A program made the position numbers and the translations under genes. Source: Reticulitermes speratus (lineage: Eukaryota > Arthropoda > Insecta > Blattodea > Rhinotermitidae). From it: 64,000 nucleotides of DNA. The notes under the pieces are model-generated. The model saw nothing but the letters and a program-made list of their open reading frames with translations. It did no database searches and was not told the origin of the DNA. Positions 54,241 through 64,000 of this stretch are shown here, piece by piece (position 1 is the stretch's first letter; every line of letters begins with the position of its first letter). Location of the stretch: contig JAJKFL010000042.1 of assembly GCA_021186555.1 (NCBI GenBank), forward strand, positions 28,085,521 to 28,149,520, written 5' to 3'.

Positions 54241-55200
54241 AAAAAGTAATATTGAACTTGTTAAGCATAACAGGGTTTTAACGGTTTCAGATTCACCATA
54301 CACTTGTAATCATTAATGTCTTTATTTTCGATCGCCTAACAATTTTACAATTTCACAATTAAAAGTTAGACTTATGATATTAAATACCCCAAATGAGTTT
54401 GTGTCTGTGTGTATCGATGATGTCACTTGTGATGAAACTATCTTTAGCTTTCGCTTTGATGGCGATAGCATTGCACCTAGAAAAGAGGTACGCTATTTGG
54501 TGGACTAAGAATTTACCTACACTTCGTATAAGAAATATTGTTTGTGACTTTACAACTACGAAAATGGCGCCGATGCAAACCTTGGAGTTTATATTCGACA
54601 AATGTGACGTACACAGTAACTATGTTTACGTAATGAGTTCTTTATAAAAATGAAATGAAACAACAATAATAACACCAGTGGGTATGTAGAAATATTACTG
54701 CATACAGTAGGAAGTAGGAATTGAATTCTGCTCGGAACTACTTGTTTTGTGTAGAAAAAGTTGCATAAGTGGGCAAGCCGCGTACTGGGTATTCTACATA
54801 CAAAAACACCGTGACCTTTATTCCCAGATTATACACGCCGTCTTTCGCCGACCATTAGATCGATTCCAGTCTAAGGGTCCTTAATAGCCACCCAGTACCC
54901 ATTCGTATGAATTATCCCTCTCCATCATACTTATAAACTCAATTTTCCACGATTTCCAGTTCCAGTGGTAGAATTTTTTCGTTCAGCTTAATATCATTTA
55001 TACCATTGGCAGTAGAAGATGGTAGTGTTTTCGTTTGTTTATTGTAGATGCTATTTTGTTATAGCTTTGAAAATATAAGGCAATAATCATATATCGTTAA
55101 CTCTTTAAAGTAATATACATCAGTCTTTTAAAAGCGCTTTTTTGCTTTTCGAGGGAAGTGTGTAACCGTCGGCTGATCAGACGCTGTCGCGTTACATCAT
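54241..55200. other. No gene seen
   Basis: Frames at 54,380-54,647 on both strands overlap each other and show no known domain. Confidence 0.4.
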
Positions 55201-55239
55201 TCTTATTGAAATGTTCGCCGGAGATTGAGGAGCCTCACG

Positions 55240-55475
55240 TCACATTCTCACTTCTATGTCTTAACTGCTTGCCATAGAGTGATCACCATTTCACTTCACG
55301 CCCTCACTGTCGTGATTTAATTGCTTGCCATACAGTGATAAACTTTTCACGTCACATCATTCCTCTGTGATCTAATTGCTCACCATACACTAATCGTGGT
55401 TCCACGTCACACCCTCACTGTTGTAATTTAATTGCTTACGATACAGTCATCACATTTTGAAGTAACGCTCTCATT
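55240..55475. repeat. 56-bp minisatellite, about four copies
   Basis: Copies of TTTAATTGCTTGCCATACAG, GTGATCACC and TTTCACGTCACACCCTCACT start at about 55,261, 55,317, 55,372 and 55,428 with a 55-56 bp period and substantial divergence. Confidence 0.82.
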
Positions 55476-56630
55476 CTATTAAAAGAATTCGCAAATGACT
55501 TAACAGCAATTTATCCTTATTCTCAAAAGCAGTAGGGATCCTTGGATATAGGATCGTAGAATCCTTTACCATTGCTGGTCAATATTAACCATTTTGTAAC
55601 AATTCATAATCATTCACCAGGAACCTAGGGGTCCATCAATTTTGAGGACTGTTTGTTTCTGTTACGTTCAAAACACACAAAATGATAAATTTTGTCTGTT
55701 TCTTTTTGTGGTTGTGAAATATAAGCTCTTGACACAAGCGCAAAATATAGATTAAAGGTTAATGTTACGGTCTTCCGGGGATATGACAATATATAATTTT
55801 GTATATAGTTGGCACCATTTCGGAAGTACCTGCTACCTGGTTTTACGGGATAGAGGTATAGAAATGCTTACTTCGAGTTCATTAGAATTTTGAAAAATAA
55901 ATAAATTAAATTAAAAAACAAGAAGAGAGGACACAGTGACTGAGTCATGGAACATGTATTCGTAAGCACATAGTGTAAATGCAGTTGCAAACAGTGTTTG
56001 TTTTACTTACAACATGATGTTTATAACATATTTTTAAAATCAAACATAAATTATAAAATACGTATATAGCCCCAGGGTCAGTCCCGCCCACCCCCCACCC
56101 ACAAGGAATAATTCTGAGTGCTGATTTCTTCGAGTTCTTGGTACCTGTCTACAAAACTGCAAGGTGTCAAAACCTGGACAAATGTAATTGTAATATTCAT
56201 TGCCGCTAGAAACTCAAGTTTTACCTGGAGTACCCAGGAGAGTATTTGAATCAGTGAAAAGATAATAAGGAAGAGGTTAGAAAAACTCACACTTTATAAA
56301 TAGTGCTATACACCAAATATTGTTAGACTCATCAAACGAAAGAGGACGAGATGCTTTGGAAAAAAGAAAAATACATATGAATTTTGGTCGGAATAACGGA
56401 AGGTAAAAAATTTCATGGAAGGTGAGAGGATAATATTAAAACACATCTTAAAAAGAATGGGACGTGGTGGTGTGCACTGGATTCATATGGTTCAGGAACC
56501 AAAGACGATAACTTGTGAAAACTTATCACAATAGGCGAGGAAGGTTTTGTTCAGTTGAGTGGTTGTTCAGTATTCAAATTGCACTCTGCTCTATGGAAAG
56601 ATTTAGTTTATGCGCCGTAGACACAGGCGA
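55476..56630. other. No gene seen
   Basis: No feature recognised. The 56,410-56,510 stretch (AGGATAATATTAAAACACAT, TGGATTCATATGGTTCAGGA) resembles the 3' coding end of the RTE family in a very decayed form. Confidence 0.4.
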
Positions 56631-56632
56631 AG

Positions 56633-56892
56633 CCGATCCCAGTGGCAGCGCGGTCTTAAGGTGTGGGTCTGCGGCCTTTCGCCTCCTGGGATTGTGGGCT
56701 CGAATCCCACCGGGTTCATGGATGTCTGTCTATTGTGAGTGTTGTTTTTTGTCAGTTAGGGGTCTCTGCGTCCGTCTGATCACTAGTCCAGAGGAGGCCT
56801 ACCGAGTGTGGTGTGAGTGTGATCGTTTAGCCTCGATAATGAGGAAGACCTGGCCCACTAGGGGCTGTTGCGCTATTAGGAAAAAAAAGATA
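56633..56892 (+). mobile_element. tRNA-derived SINE with A-rich tail
   Basis: Head GCCGATCCCAGTGGCAGCGCGG (A box) then GTGGGCTCGAATCCCACCGGG (B box), an intact-looking tRNA-like promoter. The body runs ATGGATGTCTGTCTATTGTG, GTCTGATCACTAGTCCAGAG, AATGAGGAAGACCTGGCCCA, ending TTAGGAAAAAAAAGA. The copy at 6,235-6,365 is a head fragment of the same family. A 174-codon open frame across it is accidental. Confidence 0.88.
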
Positions 56893-57104
56893 CAGGCGAA
56901 AGTCAGATCACGAATGAGTGCAATACTCGTAATGCAGAGAAGCATCCAGCACTCTTCGAAGGCACCTCACACTGTGCCGCTACCGAATGAAGTCTACGCT
57001 TGTTATTTCGTGTTTTTCTCAAGAATTATGTACAACTGATTGACCACATATGCAGCAACCATTATGTACTGTTTACAGTTGCGCTTATACTTTTAGTAGT
57101 GGAT

Positions 57105-57560
57105 TAATTTTTGGTGCGTTCGCAAAATTACGAAGAGCGACTATTAGTTTCGTCATATCTGTCTGTCTGTCTGTCTGTCCACCCGTATGGAACAACTCGG
57201 ATCACATTGGACGGATTTTCATGAAATTTTATATTTGGGCCTTTTTCTAAAATCTTTCGAGAAATTTTAAGTTTCATTAAATTCTGGCAAGAATAATGGA
57301 TACTTTACGTGAAGATCTATGTAATGTTATGAAAAGATCGCTCTATATCTTCTTAGAAAGAGAAATGTTTCAAAGTTTGTAGAGAAAATTAAAGCACCCA
57401 TTTCATATTGAAAAAGTTTGTCCGAAAATCGTTCATTTTATGAGGTAATGCAGGACGTATTGTTACATTTGCACTGCAACGATGGTTACGCGAAAGCGCC
57501 ACAATGTTACGTTATACGTACATTGTCTACCTTGTTAAAAAACCGTGTCGCTGAATATGG
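57105..57560 (+). repeat. Interspersed repeat family A, copy 2
   Basis: GCAAAATTACGAAGAGCGAC, TTTCGTCATATCTGTCTGTC (with an expanded CTGT run), TGGAACAACTCGGATC, GACGGATTTTCATGAAATTT and AAAGAGAAATGTTTCA are shared in order with 58,583-59,290 and, in part, 12,168-12,440. A 95-codon frame at 57,418-57,705 overlaps its end without known motif. Confidence 0.78.
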
Positions 57561-57729
57561 GCCTCTTCGCTGTTTCTTTCATTGCAAGCATACAGAAGAG
57601 TTCTTGCGGCTTTCAGGGCAGACGGCACTGATCTTCGTTTCGTATCATGGATCCAGGTACATGGCTGACACTAATGAATTCGGAGGAGAGAAACTCGATG
57701 CTTAGTGGTTGTGGACATAGTTGACTGCG

Positions 57730-58580
57730 CTTGTGCCGCTATCATTAAGATGTGAGTAATGATGTCCACAAAACTGAACGTTTCTCTTGAATTTACATTC
57801 TACCACAACTGCTCTTGGAATTAGCACACTTAAACAGTAATGAAAGCGTTTAGGTAAAGACTTGTGTTTTCATTCACTATGGAGTTTTAGTGGGTTTTAA
57901 TGCTTCAAAGAAGAGACTTTCTTCAGAAAAATTAATATTTATCAGCTCATACCTAATTAAAATATCGTGAAGGTTTAGACTAAGTGGAGGTACAGTTTTA
58001 AGCATACTTGATTTCTGTACTGGATGTAAATGACTAAGTTTTATTCTGTTGTCAACTTTGACATGTGCGTTACTAAAATTTACTGCTTGAAAGTATGATC
58101 TAAGCGTATGCAAGAATGTGCTGGGACAAGGCCCTACTCAGTCACAAATTTGGAGCTAGGTGTATACTCTTATCTAACAGATTAACGTTCCAGCCATATT
58201 TACATCCTCTATATGAAACTTTAATACCGGCTGCAGGAAAGACTACTTAGCGGATTTTTACCTTAGGTTAAGAGAGACACTTCACCACCGAAGCTACGAA
58301 ATTAATAGAAGCCGGAACGTCGCTTAGGTGTGTGAAACATCACTGATCTTGCTTCGAGGTTTATCAGGGGTATTGTCAATTTAATCCAGTGACTGATTAA
58401 TGTATACGGGCTTCATATTATACCCGCAAATATCTTGATTATCTGTTAGTCAACGACTCTACGAGTAGCACACCAGTCACTGGCCCATACATTTTACTCA
58501 CTCACTCACTTGAAATGTTGTAAAAATGAGTATCAATTTTTACTCGTGTAACGGTATACAAAGCTTCAGAAATCTTGAGG
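57730..58580. other. No gene seen
   Basis: No recognised features. Confidence 0.4.
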
Positions 58581-58582
58581 TA

Positions 58583-59290
58583 TGGTTGTTAGGCGCTCTC
58601 GCAAAATTGCGAAAATCGACTATTAGCTTCGTCACGTATACCTGTCCTTTCGTCCTTCCGCCCAGCTGTCTGCATGGAACAACTCGGCTCCCACTAGACG
58701 GATTTCTATGAAATTTAATATATGAAGATTTTTCCAATATCTGCCAAGAAAATTAAAGTTTGATTAAAATCTAAAAAGCATAATGGTTACTTTATATGAA
58801 GACCTATGTTCTTTTATAATAGTGTCTCGGTGAATTCTTTTAGAATGAGAAATGTTTCATAGAAATTTTGTACAGGAAATCAAAACACACATTTCGTGTT
58901 CAATAATTTTTTTCCGAAAATCCTGCCCTTTATATTGCAATGTGAAAAAATCTGGTATAGCCAGACAGACCACAAATGACAATATAATACGACACAGAAC
59001 AGATCGATTTCCATACCGGATAACTGAGGCAAGAATACAGACAAGCACTTTAATACATAATATTTTTAACAACAGTAAGAATATTTTGTATTTCGAAACT
59101 GTGCAAAAGGAAAGCATTTTTGTTTTTCGATGACAATACTGAACACTTTTATATTGTTGAAAGCTACGTTTACGCCAACAACAACAAAAGGAAAATTATT
59201 GTTGAGTTCCCACGACAACAATGGTAAGCGAACGAGCCACAATAAAACATTGTACTTACGTTGTCTATCTTTTAAAGATTCGAAAGTAAT
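58583..59290 (+). repeat. Interspersed repeat family A, copy 3
   Basis: CTCGCAAAATTGCGAAAATC, GCTTCGTCACGTATACCTGT, TGGAACAACTCGGCTC and GACGGATTTCTATGAAATTT align with copy 2. Homology resumes at about 59,200 (CGACAACAATGGTAAGCGAA, TTGTACTTACGTTGTCTATC), so a segment near 58,930-59,190 is either inserted here or lost from copy 2. Confidence 0.75.
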
Positions 59291-62200
59291 AACACTGCCT
59301 GAAGATGTGGAGCAGCGAATTTCGCTGTTTTAAAACTTTCTGTATTATCTCTGCACCTTAACTCCCATTAGGTTCTGCTGATTTAACTTCTTTAACCCTC
59401 TTATTTCAGGTTGTTGCTGTTTTACATAACATTATACTGCAGAAACTGTTGTCGTTAATGACTGTAATTAATTGTCAGGCGGCCCAGAGACCTGCAGCTC
59501 CCTCCGTGCGAAATTGCAAGCAGCTCTTCGGCCAACTCAGAAGAGCTTTCTTCTTCCCCTATACCATTCTGAATCGTGACACCTTCTCTGACATAAATTC
59601 GTTAAAAAAACAGTTCTTGGTTCACTAATGGTCTTATTTAATTAAGTTAATGACGCTGTGTTAGCTGTTTAAATTATGAATGTTGAATTTAAATGACATA
59701 TTATCAAGAATGCATGGATGCAGATGACAGATGTGTGGCATATATTACCTTATACATGTAGTTCCCTTTGTATGCGTGAAGACTACGAAGCACCAGGAAA
59801 CTCCTAGCAATTTCGGCGTAGTGGCGGGGTTTGGAAAAGTATTTTCCGGTCTATGCTACTACAAAATCAGACAAGTGTTATCAAGTGGTGGCGTTTGCTT
59901 CTGTTTGGGAAGTTTTAGTTTCAAATTTTGAATTGGATGCCGAGATATTGTGAATTTTTCGAGCCTCTCCTCGCCCTCTGCAGGCAAATTCCGGCGTAGA
60001 TCCTTAAAATAAACTCAATGGTTCAAAATCGTTATTCATTAGTTCCAATATCAGTCTAAGTAAAGTAGTAGTCCGGGCTGTTTATAATATCATTAAACAA
60101 AAAAAATTATGTCTGAAGGACACGTAGATGACTCGCACTCAGCAACACACTCGGGGAGTGTGACCTGAAAAGATCGCCTTTAGGCCATGCTAGTATTTTG
60201 AACTCATTGCTTTCGTATGCAAATGTTTATCCTCCTTGCAGGTTCGTACTTACAAAGGTGCATCAATTATCGGCATGGAAAGATTGTGGAACTGTGACCG
60301 CTATCATTCAAGAGTGGTTCAGAATAGTAGCGTACATATTTATCGGCCCGTTTGCAATGAATGGGCCAGGTTTGGTTAGATAGTGAATGGTATTTGGAAT
60401 CATTATTGTAATTAATCAGTAAAAATGTTAAATAGATATAAGCCAAAAAAATATATCCCTTAAAGGCAACTTACACACTAATACAAAACCAAAAGTTGTA
60501 GGTTTCCGAACTAAGAAGCCGAAACATGTAATGTGGTAACTGGTTTTCATACACTAACACAACAGGGTGAGTCACGTGAAGATTGCTAAATAATACTCAA
60601 ATATCTATTGTAGCCATTTTCCTAATTTGTAATACGTAAATCTTATTTTTGTAACTTTTAATAATAGGAAATTCCACACCTGTAGTTCCAGTGACTTAAA
60701 AATTATTGCTGTGAATCAGAAAGCTAAATAGCGTAAGTACATAGGGCGCAACTACCTTTCCGTTGTTCTTGAAATAGAATGAGTGTATAGTAATGGCGTT
60801 AAAGCATCTTGTGCTGCAGTCTCTTTTGGGCAGGAACTTAAAGTATCTGAAAAATCCGAGGTGTATTACGGCGTGATAAATAAAAATAATTTATCTACGT
60901 ACGGAGAGAAACATGCTATATCAAGTGTTATATGAAAGTAACCCAAGAGTTACTATCTTCAACATAGGAAAACACGTTTTCCCTTTGTTGGATAATGTAC
61001 AAGAAATAAGTTGCTTCTGACTAAATTTGGTGCACTGATTACAAAAATTAAAGCCTTCACATTTGTAACATGCATAGTTCATTTTATTCTCCTTTATTTT
61101 TATTGGTTTGTAAGTCTTACGAATGTACATACAGCTTGTGAAGTTTGAGATTCTCACAGTCATGCTGTTGTATGTTGCAGTTTTCTAGCATATGACGTCA
61201 ACCTACAGGACGCCATTCGAGTAGACTGCAATCTTTATGTACCTTATTGCGTAATTTGAAGTAATAACGTTATTTAAGTGAGGTAACCTAATTATTTGTT
61301 AATAAAATATAGGATATTCTCAAATTCACACATGATGTACAGTCTCTACACTCGAGTTCTCTAAATGTTTAAAAATACATCTGTCTATTTTTCAAAGGAC
61401 GTACGAAAACTAATTACTGCAGTGTTCTTCAAAACTGTGACTTTATGCAATTTTTCTTCAGATTTCGAGTCATCATATTGGTCATTTAATATTTACGTTT
61501 CCTTTGTGTTACCCTTAATTTCTTAACCTTTGTAATTATCATAAACCCTATGCCTTACTAAACCACCATAACAGTAGTACTGTAGTGAATATTGGGGCAA
61601 GGGTAAAATTTTTCGAGTTTTGTGCATGATTTATTAGCTTAGTGAAACAATGATGGAATATTCCAGTTGTAGAGCTAAGGTACAAGGGTTAGTTGATTTC
61701 CGTGAGACTCACACACTCAGTAGAAAGACCAAGGCTATGTGAACTGCAGGTCAGCACTTAGATAGGAAGCAGTGCAAACTAGAACAATGTGTTTTAATTG
61801 GTAGATCCATATGTGGGAGGAATTGTAATAATGCGTTTGATTGGAGAATGAGTTAGGAGCAACCATCATGTGATGTATGATTTGGGTGTGGAACCGAGGT
61901 TTTAAATACTGAGGAGAGACAATAGCTCGAGGAGTTTGGCTTCAGTTTTGGATGGAGAAATTTGAAATTCACAACCTATAGAAATTTGAAGATAACAGTT
62001 TTATTTGTAAGAATGTTAAGTCGGCGTAGATAAGAAAGCAGCCGCAAGACGTCAATTTATTTTGGTTAAACATTTAAGTGCAGATTAGTGAAAGAAGCGT
62101 CGATCATTTAATTGAAATGACAAGAGAATGAATGGCATCAGTGCTTGTTTATCAACAGAGTGATAAAGTGAGAGCAATTAAGTAGATAAGTGAAATCGTG

Positions 62201-62540
62201 TGTAACAAAAGTGAAGTGGAAACGGCGTGAATTAATTGAATTATTGCGTCACTAATAGAGGCTAATATCATTGGCTATGTCGGTTAGTTCCGAGATGATC
62301 GGAGTGATCCTGATACAAGGTAAGACTGGTGCAAACCTGTTATTATGTATGTAAAAAGGAAACGCAATATTCCTACTAGGGGGATGTTAATGAGAGGCTA
62401 CTGAAAGTGTGTGAGTCCAACGACGAAGACAGAAAAAGGGGAATTTTATTTAGAGTTATATAGAAGAGAATAACTGGGGAAAATATAAAGTAACAGAAGG
62501 AAATTTAATAGATTGTGTTATAATTGTTGTTTGGTTTAGT
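59291..62540. other. No gene seen
   Basis: A weak hammerhead-like half (AAGAAGCCGAAACATGT) lies at about 60,512-60,528 without a CTGANGA partner. No coding or repeat feature is otherwise supported. Confidence 0.4.
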
Positions 62541-62574
62541 AGTGTAACTTTGTTGTATTAATAATTTTGTTGTT

Positions 62575-62720
62575 TGGTTAGATATAGTTTGTTAATAAAT
62601 TGTTTGATTTTTATGAGTTTGTTTACAGTATAAATTTGGAAACCCTCCCCAGTGAATTAAATTGTTTAGTTAGGAATTATCGTACGGAGTTACGATTGGT
62701 GGCAGCTACCAGGTGTACTG
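62575..62720 (+). other. Possible LTR 3' end followed by a primer-binding-like site
   Basis: AATAAATTGTTTGATTTTTA (poly(A) signal in an R/U5-like context) is followed at about 62,694 by TTGGTGGCAGCTACC, similar to the TTGGTGGCAGC primer-binding site of some gypsy-type elements. No gag or second LTR is visible downstream, so this is weak. Confidence 0.25.
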
Positions 62721-64000
62721 TTTGTATACACCTTTGTCGTGGTCTTACTCTGGGTTGTATCCGCGGAGTAGGCCCGCGTTACAGTACGTTAAAGATATGT
62801 GCTATGTTACTAAGGTAATTAATTAAACTTTGTAGGCAACTGAAGATGGTGTGTTGTAATATATGAAACCGGCATTTTGGAAATTGCCCGTCGACTCGAG
62901 ATTAAAGTATCCATAATTCTTTGCAGACAGGTTACGTCTTCCTCTTCAGTCGGACAGGGGAGTGGGAGAATCTGCTCTGGAGAGCCCGTTTCTAAAGGGA
63001 GAATCAGAGCACGAGACGATGACGTACAAAATATCAGTCATCTCTGTTACTAATGTACTTGTTCTGCAATCTTTCCTTTTGAAACAGCAAGTCGTAGATG
63101 AGTCAGAGACTGAAGATTGACAAGTAATATTCAAAAATGCCTGGATGCCGAGCGTTATGTTGTACTGTGCCGGAAATATAGTAGTGTGGAAATAGGGTAA
63201 CCATCCAGCTGAATAGGCCTTCTGCACAGGGTCAATTGTGGCCAGTATATTTACACCGTTTTATACAGCATTATGTATAAACCAAACTAATGAAGTCAAA
63301 CAGAGTGCACTTCTAAGCTTTGAGTTATAATACTGAAATCTTGGAATGTTTAAGAAAAGAGGGCGAGTTTAATCGCAGTTGCGAGGTCTTCCAATAGCTA
63401 GGCAATGTGGTGAATGTAATTCACTGTGGTATAGTAGCGCTGGTTGCATAAGGTAAGATAGCCTGCTTAAGGCAGAGTAAAATCAGCGGATTTAAATGGG
63501 TGGCTGTGGTTTCCGAAAACTGCGTACTAAAACTTGATTAACACTTTTAGGTCAGTATCACCGGAACCACATATTAGTGAGAGCTCTAAGGAAATTTCCG
63601 AATTATATCGCCAATTTTCGTATATTTATGTGCTTAACATTATTACTTGCTGCTGCTCTTGGTCATCATGGAAGTTTATTAACATTATGTAAAAAAGCTC
63701 ATTTCAGTTTTAATTCATGTTTAGATATTAATGTCGGGAATTTATTCAGGATGATCTTTCAATCCTGGGTAATGCTATGTTATTTGGTCTGTAATATAGG
63801 AGTTAATAATACAGAATTTCTGCTATTTGTGCAGCTTAGTGTACGTACTCGTGTATACAAGTCCATGGTGTATAGGTCTTTTTGATAATGACTGTAGGGG
63901 ATTACCATATTCTCTTTAGCTTGGTTTTTGTAATCCGCAATATTTGTATTTTTATAAAACGCTAATAACGCTTGGCGTTAAAGGTGTCTACACTCAAGGC
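62721..64000. other. No gene seen
   Basis: A 102-codon rightward frame at 63,577-63,885 has a hydrophobic N-terminal half but no recognised domain. Nothing else supported. Confidence 0.4.

Noticed and set aside
54380-54647. Overlapping frames on both strands, considered as a small gene
   Set aside because: No homology recognised, no splice or poly(A) context, and both strands are equally open.
56515-57039. 174-codon rightward frame
   Set aside because: It crosses a complete tRNA-derived SINE, so it is accidental.
60480-60530. Hammerhead-like GAAACATGT motif
   Set aside because: Only the second core half is present; no CTGANGA or stem I partner.

Overview
This 64 kb window looks like repeat-rich nuclear DNA of an arthropod, most likely a large-genome hemimetabolous insect. 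It is AT-rich, has eukaryotic splice and poly(A) signals, and is packed with tRNA-derived SINEs, RTE-type and other non-LTR retrotransposons, a mariner-type transposon, Penelope-like (PLE) repeats carrying hammerhead ribozyme motifs, and an almost complete Ty3/gypsy LTR retrotransposon. I see no convincing host protein-coding gene. The species is inferred only from the mixture of elements.

Region 1-4,100 is the most unusual part. It looks like one end of a virus-like DNA element with a B-family DNA polymerase. A frameshifted, leftward gene (1-576) resembles the N-terminal region of the large proteins of such elements. It diverges from two rightward intact genes: a 169-aa protein with a PC4-like ssDNA-binding signature (1573-2082) and a 266-aa protein with a faint nucleotidyltransferase-like motif and a Cys/His-rich C-terminus (2357-3157). 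Each of the two has a short intron ending exactly or almost exactly at its ATG. Three copies of a 178-bp tandem repeat fill the divergent intergenic region. Downstream lie 35-bp tandem repeats and a block of repeated CRE, E-box, ETS and YY1-like motifs that ends abruptly inside the ORF2 of a leftward LINE (4105-6110), so about 4,100 is probably the element's end.

Region 4.1-39 kb is a mosaic: the broken LINE; SINEs (6.2, 9.1, 16.7, 20.2, 23.9, 30.7-31.4, 31.5 and 35.8 kb); a nearly full-length decayed RTE LINE (12.5-16.1 kb) with a 330-bp insertion; a mariner-type element with 122-bp terminal inverted repeats (21.5-22.9 kb); three inverted-arm PLE-derived elements (11.2-11.7, 24.3-25.4, 26.3-27.0 kb); an internally deleted RTE derivative nested in a SINE (30.8-31.2 kb); and a 5'-truncated RTE copy with a perfect 14-bp target duplication (37.1-37.5 kb).

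Region 39,053-47,484 is a leftward Ty3/gypsy element with about 360-bp LTRs that are nearly identical (recent insertion), an intact 1263-aa pol, a gag broken by one indel, a clear polypurine tract, and about 1.7 kb without an env. Region 47.5-64 kb holds a decayed PLE GIY-YIG endonuclease next to a hammerhead motif, another LINE RT fragment, more SINEs, a 56-bp minisatellite and two copies of a further interspersed repeat. The last 4.7 kb is mostly featureless, apart from a possible LTR end near 62.6 kb.

The two main leads are the PolB-associated element at the left edge and the set of hammerhead motifs. The hammerheads share a type-I architecture with a palindromic short stem III, and their stem sequences covary between copies.
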